Source: an uncultured Parasphingopyxis sp. | GTDB taxonomy: Bacteria > Pseudomonadota > Alphaproteobacteria > Sphingomonadales > Sphingomonadaceae | Reading direction: 5' to 3' | NCBI GenBank assembly: GCA_947259005.1 | Contig: CAMYKP010000006.1 | Coordinates: 744,001 to 808,000 of the forward strand | Length of the DNA stretch: 64,000 bases | Part shown: piece by piece, positions 1-7,323 of the stretch | How positions within the stretch are numbered: the stretch's first letter is position 1 | How the letters are laid out: the number at the start of each line of letters is the position of its first letter | Translations under genes and position numbers: made by a program | Notes under the pieces: generated by a model | What the model saw: the letters and a program-made list of their open reading frames with translations, nothing else | Database searches by the model: none | What the model was told of the DNA's origin: nothing

Positions 1-1
1 C

Positions 2-343
2 ACGGTTATGGGAATGGCCTATCTGTTCCAGCCGCTCGACATCGCCGCCAGCTTTTTCGTCGAACCGGTCGGAATTCAGGGCTTGGCAACGCTCCGTGCA
101 GATTTCTCGGCCTTCTTCCTGACTACCGCGATTTTCGCGCTTTATGCAGCGGTAAAAAACCGCCCGGGCGCGTTGCTCGCTCCGCTATGCCTCTTCGCTA
201 TCGCCCTGACCGGCCGCTTCGTCGGCCTTGCACTGGACGGAATGGAACCGACGGCCATTCAGCCGATGGTGGTAGAAGCGGTAACGATCGTGATATTCCT
301 GCTTGGCTATCGCTCCCACAAAGGTAGCGCAGCCCAGGGATAG
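2..343 (+). CDS. DUF4345-like small membrane protein (5' partial)
   Basis: The reading frame is open to the left edge of the window. It encodes about 113 residues with hydrophobic segments at roughly residues 30-50, 55-75 and 85-105, separated by short basic loops. The motif GLATLRADFSAFFL and the later GRFVGLALDG resemble DUF4345-type integral membrane proteins of unknown function. Those are usually a little longer at the N-terminus, so the true start probably lies outside the window; an internal ATG at 8 is possible. The next gene begins 10 bp after the stop, so the two may be co-transcribed. Function unknown; family assignment moderate. Confidence 0.6.
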   Translation, partial: TVMGMAYLFQPLDIAASFFVEPVGIQGLATLRADFSAFFLTTAIFALYAAVKNRPGALLAPLCLFAIALTGRFVGLALDGMEPTAIQPMVVEAVTIVIFLLGYRSHKGSAAQG

Positions 344-353
344 GAGCCGAAAA

Positions 354-1196
354 ATGCCCGATCAGATCGCCGTAAAGCCCATCGCCGGTGCGCTTGGCGC
401 TGAAATCGAAGGCGTCGATCTGGCATCGGATATTTCCAACCAGGTCTTCGATACGATCCACCAGGCGTTTCTGGACCATCATGTGATCTTCTTTCGGGAT
501 CAGCACAGCCTGACGCCCGAAGCGCATAAAGCCTTTGGCCGGCGCTTCGGCAGCCTCAATATCCATCCCTATGTGACCGGTATGGATGGCCATCCCGAAA
601 TCCTGGAGATCATCAAGGAACCGGACGAGCAGATCAATTTCGGCGGCGGCTGGCATTCCGATATGTCCTATATCGAAAAGCCGGCACTGGGCTCCATCCT
701 CCATGCGCTCGAAGTGCCCGACCATGGCGGCGATACGCTTTTCGCGAACCAGATGATGGCCTATGAGGCACTGTCGGACGGCATGAAGAAAATGCTCGGC
801 AGCCTGACCGCCATCCATTCCGCATCCCGCGAATATAGCGCCAAAGGTCAATCAGCCCAGGCCCGCAAATCGATGGATACGCATACGACCGATGAAGCAC
901 CGGAATATGAGCATCCGGTCGTCCGCACCCATCCCGAAACCGGTAAGAAGGGCCTGTACGTAAATCCCGCCTTCACGCTGCGCTTCAAGGATATGAGCAA
1001 GCGTGAGAGCAGGCCACTGCTGAACTTCCTGTTCGACCATTGCCGCGACGAACGTTTCACCTGCCGGTTCCGCTGGAGCGACGGCGCGGTGGCCTTTTGG
1101 GACAATCGCTGCGTCTGGCATTATGCGCTGAATGACTATCACGGCCAGCGCCGCCACATGCGGCGCGTGACCGTGAATGGCGACCGGCCGGTCTAG
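354..1196 (+). CDS. TauD/TfdA family Fe(II)/2-oxoglutarate dioxygenase
   Basis: This 280-residue protein is a non-haem Fe(II), 2-oxoglutarate-dependent dioxygenase of the taurine dioxygenase/TfdA family. The iron-binding HxD is H101-S-D103 in GGWHSDMSYIEKP, and the distal histidine is H256 in WHYALNDY. It is followed by the basic RRHMRR stretch that normally holds the 2-oxoglutarate-binding arginine. Length fits the family (about 280). The start at 354 is preferred over upstream in-frame codons because AGGAG sits just before it and the protein then begins MPDQIAVKPIAGALGAEIEG, as family members do. The substrate cannot be read from the sequence; taurine, sulfonates and aryloxyalkanoates are family precedents. 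No sulfonate transport genes are adjacent. Confidence 0.9.
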   Translation: MPDQIAVKPIAGALGAEIEGVDLASDISNQVFDTIHQAFLDHHVIFFRDQHSLTPEAHKAFGRRFGSLNIHPYVTGMDGHPEILEIIKEPDEQINFGGGWHSDMSYIEKPALGSILHALEVPDHGGDTLFANQMMAYEALSDGMKKMLGSLTAIHSASREYSAKGQSAQARKSMDTHTTDEAPEYEHPVVRTHPETGKKGLYVNPAFTLRFKDMSKRESRPLLNFLFDHCRDERFTCRFRWSDGAVAFWDNRCVWHYALNDYHGQRRHMRRVTVNGDRPV

Positions 1197-1401
1197 TCAG
1201 CCGACGCCCCATCACACCGCAATCATACTGAGCATTTCGAACGGAAGCTTGCGGTCCGCCTTTTCTGGCCCGGGTTTCTTTACCTTTCGTTTTGGCGATG
1301 GCCGCCGCTGTGCGGAGGCGGCCGAAATATCGCTGGTACGACCATGACCATGCTGAACCATCGCGGCACAGAAACGCTGCCACCGGGATTTCGCGTTTCC
1401 C

Positions 1402-1782
1402 TTATGCATAGCTCACCACCTCGAACTCGATGCCGTTCCAGTCGAAAAAGTAGAAGCGCCGCCCCGGTTCATAATCGGCATGGCTGAACGGTTCGAGCCC
1501 GGCGGCTACGACCTTGGCCTCCACGGCATCGAGATCGTCGACCGTGATACCGATATGGTTGAGCGGCTCACTCTTGCGGAATTTCGGGTCCGCCGCAGCG
1601 ATTTCCGCGTTCGTATAGATAGCGAGATAATCGTCATCATTGCCGACATGGATCGTATGGCCGCCCAGCATCCCCTCGCCTTCCCAGCGAATGTGCCAAC
1701 CGAAAAGATCGCGCATCAAGTCGGCCGAACGCTGGGGATCGGTAACGCTGATATTCACATGCTCGAGTTTACCCTGGGTCAT
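1402..1782 (-). CDS. VOC (glyoxalase/bleomycin resistance) family protein
   Basis: A 126-residue single-domain vicinal oxygen chelate protein. It starts MTQGKLEHVNISVTD, and has a second half beginning LNHIGITVDDLDAVEAKV and ending FFDWNGIEFEVVSYA: the paired beta-alpha-beta-beta-beta modules of the fold. H8 and E122 are plausible metal ligands. The start at 1782 is chosen because AAAGGAG precedes it and its ATG overlaps the stop of the upstream VOC gene (ATGA), indicating translational coupling. The operon is divergent from a SoxR-type regulator with a sox box between, so a role in handling redox-active or electrophilic compounds is inferred. The reaction is unknown. Confidence 0.85.
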   Translation of the reverse strand: MTQGKLEHVNISVTDPQRSADLMRDLFGWHIRWEGEGMLGGHTIHVGNDDDYLAIYTNAEIAAADPKFRKSEPLNHIGITVDDLDAVEAKVVAAGLEPFSHADYEPGRRFYFFDWNGIEFEVVSYA

Positions 1783-2180
1783 TCTATATTCTCCTTTGCT
1801 GCTGTTTGGTGATCGATCCGCCATGGCGGGAAACGGCGATTGTCGCCGGCCAGGAAAAGACAGAGGGGATTGCCAGCCGGATCGCGAAGCCGCGCCTCGC
1901 GCCAACCCCAGCTTTCGTCCTGCGGGCCGCGTTCAAACCGGATTCCGGCCGCCTTCAAAGCCGCGACCTTCTGGTCCAGCGTTTCGATTTCGAAATAGAC
2001 GACAGTGCTGTCACCGGTGATGGCGTCGACCTTGTGGATCGAGAAGGTCTCCCCCGTCGGCGTTTCAAACCGCGCATATCGCGGCGGTGCATCGACGATC
2101 TGTGTCAGGCCGAGGGCCCGATAAAAAGCGACCGAGGCCGCATAATCGGTGCAGCCGACCGTGATCTGATTGAGGCGCAT
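1779..2180 (-). CDS. VOC family protein, first gene of a sox-box operon
   Basis: A 133-residue VOC superfamily protein beginning MRLNQITVGCTDYAASVAFYRALG and ending RLRDPAGNPLCLF plus a polar tail, typical of glyoxalase-like proteins. The start at 2180 is preferred because the upstream codons carry an atypical polar extension, and AAGGAA lies a few bases before this ATG. It is the first gene of a two-gene operon with the VOC gene at 1402-1782, joined by ATGA. The 117-bp gap to the divergent SoxR-type gene holds a sox-box palindrome with a TTGATC -35-like element pointing at this gene. Substrate unknown; regulation by SoxR is inferred. Confidence 0.85.
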   Translation of the reverse strand: MRLNQITVGCTDYAASVAFYRALGLTQIVDAPPRYARFETPTGETFSIHKVDAITGDSTVVYFEIETLDQKVAALKAAGIRFERGPQDESWGWREARLRDPAGNPLCLFLAGDNRRFPPWRIDHQTAAKENIE

Positions 2181-2264
2181 GGCCCGTTCCTTCTTCCTGT
2201 TTGGGCAGGAGCAGTCCGGGCGTTGAAACCGAACCATCGCTGCTTCGGTTGCATGAACTACAAC

Positions 2265-2280
2265 CTCAACCTAAGTTGAG
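2265..2280. promoter_or_regulatory. Candidate SoxR-binding site (sox box)
   Basis: CTCAACCTAAGTTGAG has perfect 6-bp inverted arms (CTCAAC/GTTGAG) around a 4-bp centre, and matches the known SoxR consensus (CCTCAAGTTAACTTGAGG) in most positions, including an extra C at 2264. On the minus strand a TTGATC hexamer overlaps its edge and a TGTAGT hexamer follows 17 bp later, the layout in which SoxR acts within an elongated spacer. It sits between the SoxR-like gene and the VOC operon. Binding is inferred. Confidence 0.75.
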
Positions 2281-2297
2281 ATCAAGATTTATTTCAA

Positions 2298-2762
2298 ATG
2301 GAAAAAGCGATCACAGTTATGGCGAAAACAGCATTGCTCTCGATCGGCGATCTCGCGGCGCGAACCGGCCTCTCGGTATCGGCCATCCGCTTCTATGAGG
2401 AAAAGGGCCTGGTGCATCCGCTGCGCAGCGGCGGTGGCCAGCGGCGCTTCCTGCGCTCGGACATTCGCCGCCTCTCCTTTGTCCTGATCGCCCAGCAGCT
2501 CGGCCTGTCAATCGGCGAGATCGAGGCCCAGCTGGCGAAACTGCCCGAAGGCCGGGCCCCGACGCAGCGGGACTGGACACGAATCAGCAAAGCCATTCGC
2601 GGAGTAATCGATGCGCGCATCGCCGAGTTGCAACGCACCCGCGACCGGCTCGACGGCTGTATCGGGTGCGGTTGCCTGAGCCTGAAGAAATGCCAGCTCT
2701 ACAATCCCGAGGACCGGGCCGGTCTCAAAGGCCCGGGGCCAAGACTTTTGATCGAGGCATAG
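2298..2762 (+). CDS. soxR: SoxR-type redox-sensing MerR regulator
   Basis: A 154-residue MerR-family activator. The N-terminal winged helix-turn-helix spans about residues 13-80 (LSIGDLAARTGLSVSAIRFYEEKGL), followed by a dimerisation helix and the cysteine cluster C121-x2-C124-x-C126-x5-C132. That is exactly the [2Fe-2S]-binding pattern of SoxR, so it should respond to redox-cycling compounds by oxidation of the cluster. Two starts are possible, ATG at 2298 or ATG at 2319 (MAKTALLSIG); neither has a strong ribosome-binding site. It is divergent from a two-gene VOC operon and has a sox box in the shared intergenic region. In many non-enteric bacteria SoxR directly controls small detoxification operons, which fits this arrangement. 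Confidence 0.92.
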   Translation: MEKAITVMAKTALLSIGDLAARTGLSVSAIRFYEEKGLVHPLRSGGGQRRFLRSDIRRLSFVLIAQQLGLSIGEIEAQLAKLPEGRAPTQRDWTRISKAIRGVIDARIAELQRTRDRLDGCIGCGCLSLKKCQLYNPEDRAGLKGPGPRLLIEA

Positions 2763-2934
2763 TCTGAACTGCTTCTAACGCGCCCGTCACCTGCCCGATT
2801 CAGCAGAATTGCCGCACACCATGACTCTCAACCGCAAATTTGCTAGGATGTTAGCGCGAGCCGGGCGACTGTAGCGTTTCTCGGGCGGTCCGTGCCCAAG
2901 CGAAAACGCGGGGCAACAGGGGAACTAGGAGAGA

Positions 2935-3411
2935 ATGATGAGAAAGTTTGTTGGAGGCGGCTTGATAGCCGCCGCGATGCTGTGCGCAAGTGCGGCCAGT
3001 GCCGAAAATTTCACGTATGAAATAACCTGGGGCGATGTTTCCATGGTCGGGGGAATCGGACCCGATGGAACTTGGGGTCAAGGTGGCAGCGTTGAAGGAA
3101 CCTATGTCACAACCCTGGCCGATGGCAGCACGGTAAACGGGGATGTGAGATGTGTCGGTATGGATCAACCGCCTTCGGCTGGCGTCTTTAGTTTGACCCT
3201 TGCCTGCGATGCGGTTCGCGAAGGTGCCACTGAGGCTACGACGATCGCCTATGGCTGCAACTATCTCGGCGAACCGGGACCGGATACGGCTCTCGGATGT
3301 GTCGGCGGGATCCGCTACCAGCAGGACATGGGAGCCCTCCGTATCGGGTCGGTAACCATGCACTGGAACACTGACACAACTGCCCATGGCACAGGGCAAT
3401 GGTACGAATAG
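2935..3411 (+). CDS. Hypothetical secreted protein
   Basis: A 158-residue protein with a clear Sec signal peptide (MMRKFVGGGLIAAAMLCASAASA, cleavage expected after ASA at about residue 23), then a glycine-rich, beta-prone mature part with four cysteines (C59, C76, C93 and C106 by rough count) that could form disulfides in the periplasm. AGGAGAG precedes the start; ATG at 2935 or 2938 could be used. I do not recognise a family. The gene stands alone with a 172-bp upstream gap and faces a convergent DUF1772 gene. Function unknown. Confidence 0.75.
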   Translation: MMRKFVGGGLIAAAMLCASAASAENFTYEITWGDVSMVGGIGPDGTWGQGGSVEGTYVTTLADGSTVNGDVRCVGMDQPPSAGVFSLTLACDAVREGATEATTIAYGCNYLGEPGPDTALGCVGGIRYQQDMGALRIGSVTMHWNTDTTAHGTGQWYE

Positions 3412-3515
3412 AAAGCTAGTACAAAGTATCGGCCGTTGATTGCGCTAACAATTATGTTGGTGCGGTTGGCGGGCGATGCTTTTTTCGCACTATCGCCAAG
3501 AACTTGCCTGGTAGG

Positions 3516-4013
3516 TCAGCTGGTGAGGGGCATCGAAACGGCTGCAGCCAGAAAGCAGATCGCAGCCGCCAACGAACCCAGCGTCCGGACATGATTCCAC
3601 CGTGTCCAGACCAGGCCATATATCTGCCAATAATCAACCGATCCCGCGCTGCCTGAGTCCATCCGGTCCAGCCGGTTGTTCATCGGAACATTGCCCAGCA
3701 TCGTGACCAGAAAAACGCTGATGATATAGGTGACAGCGCCAGCGATGATCCAGCTTGCGCTTGCGCCGCTCATCCAGAGAAAAGCATAGGCTCCCAATGC
3801 AAGAGAGGCCGGAGCCAGCCCCAGCAACATGACGAGGAACACGGACCGGAAGACCGTGCGGTTGATCATCTGCATCGATTCCATGCCGGCGGACGGCTTG
3901 GCCGCGATCAGCGCCCGCATGACGAAATCCGAAAAGGACTGAAACACACCGGCGACGAGCGCGCTGCTCAGGCCCATGGTCAGGCAGGCAAATATTATCC
4001 AGTCATTGGTCAT
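3516..4013 (-). CDS. DUF1772 family membrane protein
   Basis: About 165 residues with four predicted transmembrane helices (N-terminal IIFACLTMGLSSALVAGVF, then VFLVMLLGLAPASLALGAY, SWIIAGAVTYIISVFLVTM and a C-terminal LAAAICFLAAAVSM). The motif GNVPMNNRLDRMD between helices 3 and 4 is characteristic of DUF1772 (anthrone oxygenase-like) proteins. Two ATGs are 6 bp apart; the inner one (4013) has GGAG at a better distance than 4019. It lies downstream of the quinone-reductase-like gene in the same direction, separated by a short gap, so both may belong to the TetR-controlled unit. Function uncertain. Confidence 0.8.
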   Translation of the reverse strand: MTNDWIIFACLTMGLSSALVAGVFQSFSDFVMRALIAAKPSAGMESMQMINRTVFRSVFLVMLLGLAPASLALGAYAFLWMSGASASWIIAGAVTYIISVFLVTMLGNVPMNNRLDRMDSGSAGSVDYWQIYGLVWTRWNHVRTLGSLAAAICFLAAAVSMPLTS

Positions 4014-4058
4014 GATCATTCTCCAATATCCTTGAATCTACAATATATGGCGCGCGCT

Positions 4059-4643
4059 TTATGCCGCCGCCTTGACTCCCATCTGCCTGGCGCGCTCGAT
4101 CCAGCTGTTAATCCTGGCAGGCGTCGAGGTTTTGACGGAGCCCAGCTGGATAACCTTCCGGACCTTCACGCCGCAAAATCCCAGCACCTGGGTTTTCAAG
4201 ACCCTGCGTGCGGGCTTCCGATAGAGCAGCGTATCGATCAGCGGCGGCGTGTCCGACGTGATAATCGCATCGGCCGTCTTCCCTGTGAGAAGCTTGTCCC
4301 AAGCTACCTTTTTGTCGTGATATTTGAATGCGAAGCCAGGCAGCAGGGCGCGGTCCAGCACGGCCTTCGCTTTGCTCGGCATCGCACCCCACCAATAGGG
4401 GTGAACGAAGAAGAGATGATCCGCCCAGACGATATTATCCTGCCAGGCCTTGAGGTCAGGTTCGAGCGGCGGCGTCGCATCGGTATAGCCCGGAAAGTCA
4501 GTCCCGAACGTCATGTCACTCAGATTAAGCTGGCGGACTTCGGCGCCGCCCTGCTGCGCTCCTGCTGCATAGGCATCCGCAAGCGCGTCACTCAGAGACC
4601 CTGCCCGGGGATGAGCCGACCAGACAAAAATTTTCTTCGTCAT
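4059..4643 (-). CDS. NAD(P)H dehydrogenase (quinone)-like flavodoxin-fold protein
   Basis: A 194-residue protein of the NQO1/MdaB/KefF flavodoxin-like family. It opens MTKKIFVWSAHPRAGSLSDAL, a beta strand followed by the phosphate-binding loop for FMN/FAD, and contains the family motif FVHPYWWGAMPSKAKAVLDRALLPGFAF around residues 80-105. Members reduce quinones or related electrophiles by two electrons, or act as ancillary subunits of Kef channels. The ATG at 4643 is preferred over 4688 because AAAAGGA precedes it and the longer form would run through the operator region. It is divergent from a TetR regulator with tandem operators between, so it is probably repressed by that regulator and induced by a quinone-like ligand. 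Confidence 0.88.
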   Translation of the reverse strand: MTKKIFVWSAHPRAGSLSDALADAYAAGAQQGGAEVRQLNLSDMTFGTDFPGYTDATPPLEPDLKAWQDNIVWADHLFFVHPYWWGAMPSKAKAVLDRALLPGFAFKYHDKKVAWDKLLTGKTADAIITSDTPPLIDTLLYRKPARRVLKTQVLGFCGVKVRKVIQLGSVKTSTPARINSWIERARQMGVKAAA

Positions 4644-4658
4644 TTCATTTTCCTTTTC

Positions 4659-4688
4659 TTGACACCGTGTCAATTGACAGGGCGTCAA
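4659..4688. promoter_or_regulatory. Tandem TetR-type operators
   Basis: Two 15-bp inverted repeats abut directly: TTGACACCGTGTCAA (4659-4673; arms TTGACA/TGTCAA) and TTGACAGGGCGTCAA (4674-4688; arms TTGAC/GTCAA). A third degenerate copy, TTTACGCCATGTCAA, lies at 4700-4714 and overlaps the start codon of the TetR gene. The placement between a TetR regulator and its divergent enzyme gene is typical of autoregulated repressor operators. Each copy also contains a TTGACA-like -35 hexamer, so occupancy would block both promoters. Binding is inferred. Confidence 0.7.
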
Positions 4689-4707
4689 GTGAACGTTACT
4701 TTACGCC

Positions 4708-5310
4708 ATGTCAAGAAAAAATCTCGAAACCCGAACCCGCATCGTGCAGGCCACATGGAAAATGATGGAAGGTGGCGATGCCAATGCCGTGCGCATGGGC
4801 GACATCGCAAAGGAGGCCGGAATCAGCCGCCAGGCGCTCTATCTGCACTTTCCCGCCCGCGCGGACCTGCTGGATGCAACCGCCCGTTATCTCGACGAAT
4901 ATTATGAAATCGACAAACGCCTCGCGGCGAGCCGATCGGCGAAGACCGGGGTCGAAAGGCTCGATGCCTTTATCGAGGCCTGGGGCGATTACATCCCGAA
5001 AATATACGGGATGGCCAAGGCGTTCCTGGCGATGAAAGACAGTGACGAAGCCGCGATGATCGCATGGACCAATCGCATGGAGGCCCTGCGCCATGGGTGC
5101 CGGGCCGCGATTCGCGCGCTCAACCGGGATGGCACATTGTCGCCCGACCACTCTCCCGGCCAGGCTGCCGACATTCTCTGGACGATGCTGTCAGTCCGCA
5201 ACTGGGAGCAACTCCGCCATGACTGCGGATGGTCGCAGAAACGCTATGTCAGCGTGACGAAACGCTCGGCGCGGCGCTTGCTGGTCAATGAAAACAGGGT
5301 TGGCCGGTAA
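4708..5310 (+). CDS. TetR/AcrR family transcriptional regulator
   Basis: A 200-residue regulator with an N-terminal TetR helix-turn-helix at about residues 8-55 (TRTRIVQATWKMM then MGDIAKEAGISRQALYLHFPARADLL) and an all-helical C-terminal ligand domain. The start codon lies within a third, degenerate copy of the palindrome found twice just upstream, implying tight autoregulation and a very short leader. The ligand is unknown. The divergent quinone reductase-like gene and the DUF1772 gene behind it are the likely targets. The ligand domain has no specific signature that I recognise. Confidence 0.9.
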   Translation: MSRKNLETRTRIVQATWKMMEGGDANAVRMGDIAKEAGISRQALYLHFPARADLLDATARYLDEYYEIDKRLAASRSAKTGVERLDAFIEAWGDYIPKIYGMAKAFLAMKDSDEAAMIAWTNRMEALRHGCRAAIRALNRDGTLSPDHSPGQAADILWTMLSVRNWEQLRHDCGWSQKRYVSVTKRSARRLLVNENRVGR

Positions 5311-5324
5311 CGCGCCGACGAACG

Positions 5325-6701
5325 CTATTTCGCCGCCTTTTTCCGCGTCATTGCGTCACGGAATTTCCTGGCCCAGCCCGGCTTCGCGCTTTGCTCGCCC
5401 CGCGTCATGCCCAGCGCATCGGCCTCGACATCTTTCGTCACGACCGATCCCGCGCCGACAATCGCGCCCGCGCCGATCTTCACCGGGGCAACCAGCGCAC
5501 TGTTCGATCCGATAAAGGCCCCTTCCCCGATCTCGGTCCGATATTTGAAAAAGCCGTCATAATTGCAGGTGATCGTACCGGCGCCGATATTGGCGCCCGC
5601 GCCGACCGTCGCATCGCCGAGATAGGTCAGGTGGCTGGCCTTCGCACCCGGCCCGAGCACCGCCTTTTTCATCTCGACGAAATTGCCGACTTTCGAGCCT
5701 TTTTCCATCACCGCACCGGGACGCAGCCGCGCATAGGGCCCGACCGAACAATCCGGCCCGACGCTTGCCCCTTCGATATGGCTGAACGCATGGATCGTCG
5801 CATTGTCGGCGACGCTGGAACCGGGGCCGAAACGCACCTGCGGTTCTATCGTCACATCGCGGCCGATCCGGGTATCATGGCTGAACCAGACGGTCGCGGG
5901 ATCGACCAACGTAGCTCCATCGGCCATCGCCTGCGCGCGGCGGCGATCCTGCCATTGGCGCTCAACCTCGGCCAGTTCGGCGCGGCTGTTGATCCCGGCC
6001 ACTTCCCAGGGAGCCGCTTCGATCACGGCGCTGTGGCGGCCATCCTGCTGCGCCACCATCACCATGTCGGGCAGATAATATTCGCCCTGCGCATTGTCGT
6101 TCCCGACCCGGTCCAGCAGCGCAAACATATCCGCCGCCTTCGCCGCGATCAGGCCGGAATTGCACAGGTTTACGGCGCGCTCTTCTTCGCTCGCATCCTT
6201 GTATTCAACCATCTTTTCGATGCGCCCGTTGTCGTCGGCAATGATCCGGCCATAGGCCAGCGCGTCGTCGGGGCGGAAACCCAGCACCACGCAGGCGGGA
6301 CCATCGGGACCATTCAGCGTTTCCAGCATTTGGGCGATTGTCTCAGCCCGCACCATCGGCACATCGCCGAAACAGGCCAGAACCGCGCCGTCGAAATCGG
6401 CCAGCGCCCCGCGCGCCTGCAGGACGGCATGACCGGTGCCGAGCTGGTCTTCCTGCACCGCAACCGATGCGCCCCTTTCGATCGCAAAGGGTTCGACCTC
6501 TTCGCGTCCGGCGCCCAGAACGACGACAGTTTTTGCGGGTTCGAGCCGGGCCAGCTCGTCCATCAGATGGCCGAGCATCGGCTTTCCAGCGATCGGGTGC
6601 AGCACCTTGTGGCGCGCGGATTTCATCCGGGTGCCTTTGCCCGCAGCAAGAATGATCGCGGCAAAGGGCGTGGAAATGGTTGGAGCGTCTTGTGCTGTCA
6701 T
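5325..6701 (-). CDS. glmU: Bifunctional UDP-N-acetylglucosamine pyrophosphorylase / glucosamine-1-phosphate N-acetyltransferase
   Basis: A 458-residue enzyme catalysing the last two steps to UDP-GlcNAc, the precursor of peptidoglycan and lipid A. The N-terminal nucleotidyltransferase domain has the signature LAAGKGTRMKS (about residues 18-28) and later DGPACVVLGFRP. The C-terminal half is a left-handed beta helix of hexapeptide repeats, with the acetyltransferase active-site region NFVEMKKAVLGPGAKASHLTYLGD and TITCNYDGFFKYRT. Length and domain order match GlmU. It is followed on the opposite strand by the TetR gene, and preceded by a 129-bp gap. Confidence 0.97.
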   Translation of the reverse strand: MTAQDAPTISTPFAAIILAAGKGTRMKSARHKVLHPIAGKPMLGHLMDELARLEPAKTVVVLGAGREEVEPFAIERGASVAVQEDQLGTGHAVLQARGALADFDGAVLACFGDVPMVRAETIAQMLETLNGPDGPACVVLGFRPDDALAYGRIIADDNGRIEKMVEYKDASEEERAVNLCNSGLIAAKAADMFALLDRVGNDNAQGEYYLPDMVMVAQQDGRHSAVIEAAPWEVAGINSRAELAEVERQWQDRRRAQAMADGATLVDPATVWFSHDTRIGRDVTIEPQVRFGPGSSVADNATIHAFSHIEGASVGPDCSVGPYARLRPGAVMEKGSKVGNFVEMKKAVLGPGAKASHLTYLGDATVGAGANIGAGTITCNYDGFFKYRTEIGEGAFIGSNSALVAPVKIGAGAIVGAGSVVTKDVEADALGMTRGEQSAKPGWARKFRDAMTRKKAAK

Positions 6702-6830
6702 GCTGACCGTCTGCCAGCAATCGCGTTAAAATTCCATGGGCGAGTTTTCGAGTTCGGCGATCGCCCGTGCCGAATGTGGTTCCGGGTAGAAAAGCAGTTT
6801 CGCCTTCCTACCCGGGACCATTGTGCAGGA

Positions 6831-7235
6831 TCATTGTGGATCCATTCCATTCGCAATGTTGCGATACACTTCGCGGAGCAATTCGTTCGCGTAGATCCGG
6901 AAAAGATCGTCCATCAACGTCTGGATCAGTGCCAGATGACCGGCTCCTGTGCCGGTTCCGACCCAGCCAGTACCGCCCGCAGCCTTCAGTTTCGCCTCGT
7001 CGGCGGCAACTTTCGCCTTCAGCGCCTTGTACATCGCGATCAGAACCTGAAGTCTTGCCAGATCGGATGTCGCATTGCCCAGGCCATCGACCAGTTCGTC
7101 TTTCAGGTCCGACGGCAGGCCCGCAATTGCGGCAGCCTTTGATAAATCGGCTGCAGTGCGCGCATTCTCTGCGATTGTGTCATGCGCTTCTGCCAGAACG
7201 CGGTAATTGTCCGCTAACGGTTTTAGACTTGCCAT
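6831..7235 (-). CDS. Hypothetical alpha-helical protein downstream of the HPr-rel-A cassette
   Basis: A 134-residue soluble-looking protein, rich in Ala, Leu, Lys and Asp, predicted to be almost entirely helical with heptad-like stretches (NARTAADLSKAAAIAGL; LARLQVLIAMYKALKAKVA) broken by a glycine-rich linker GGTGWVGTGTGAG. The start at 7235 is supported by AGAGGAG; longer frames run through the nucleotidyltransferase gene in another frame. It is on the same strand as the kinase/PqqD/nucleotidyltransferase genes, 88 bp downstream of the last, so it may be a fifth member of that operon or an independent gene. No family recognised. Confidence 0.7.
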   Translation of the reverse strand: MASLKPLADNYRVLAEAHDTIAENARTAADLSKAAAIAGLPSDLKDELVDGLGNATSDLARLQVLIAMYKALKAKVAADEAKLKAAGGTGWVGTGTGAGHLALIQTLMDDLFRIYANELLREVYRNIANGMDPQ

Positions 7236-7323
7236 CACTATTCTCCTCTGTTGTTGGCAGAGTGAATATGATCCGGTTGCCTTGTACCCGCTGTGCGCCA
7301 AAGCACAGTTTGGAGCGGTTGCC

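Noticed and set aside
198-851. 217-codon minus-strand frame opposite the TauD gene
   Set aside because: It is the antisense of a gene with clear family motifs, and its translation shows no signature.
1300-1323. GGCCGCC/GGCGGCC hairpin between convergent TauD and VOC genes as a terminator
   Set aside because: No T run on either strand; such GC-only stems are common by chance in this composition.
1212-1409. 65-codon minus-strand frame overlapping the VOC stop (ATGCATAA)
   Set aside because: The overlap resembles coupling, but the peptide is basic and low in pattern, has no ribosome-binding site and looks like random coding. Kept here as the most plausible unannotated small frame.
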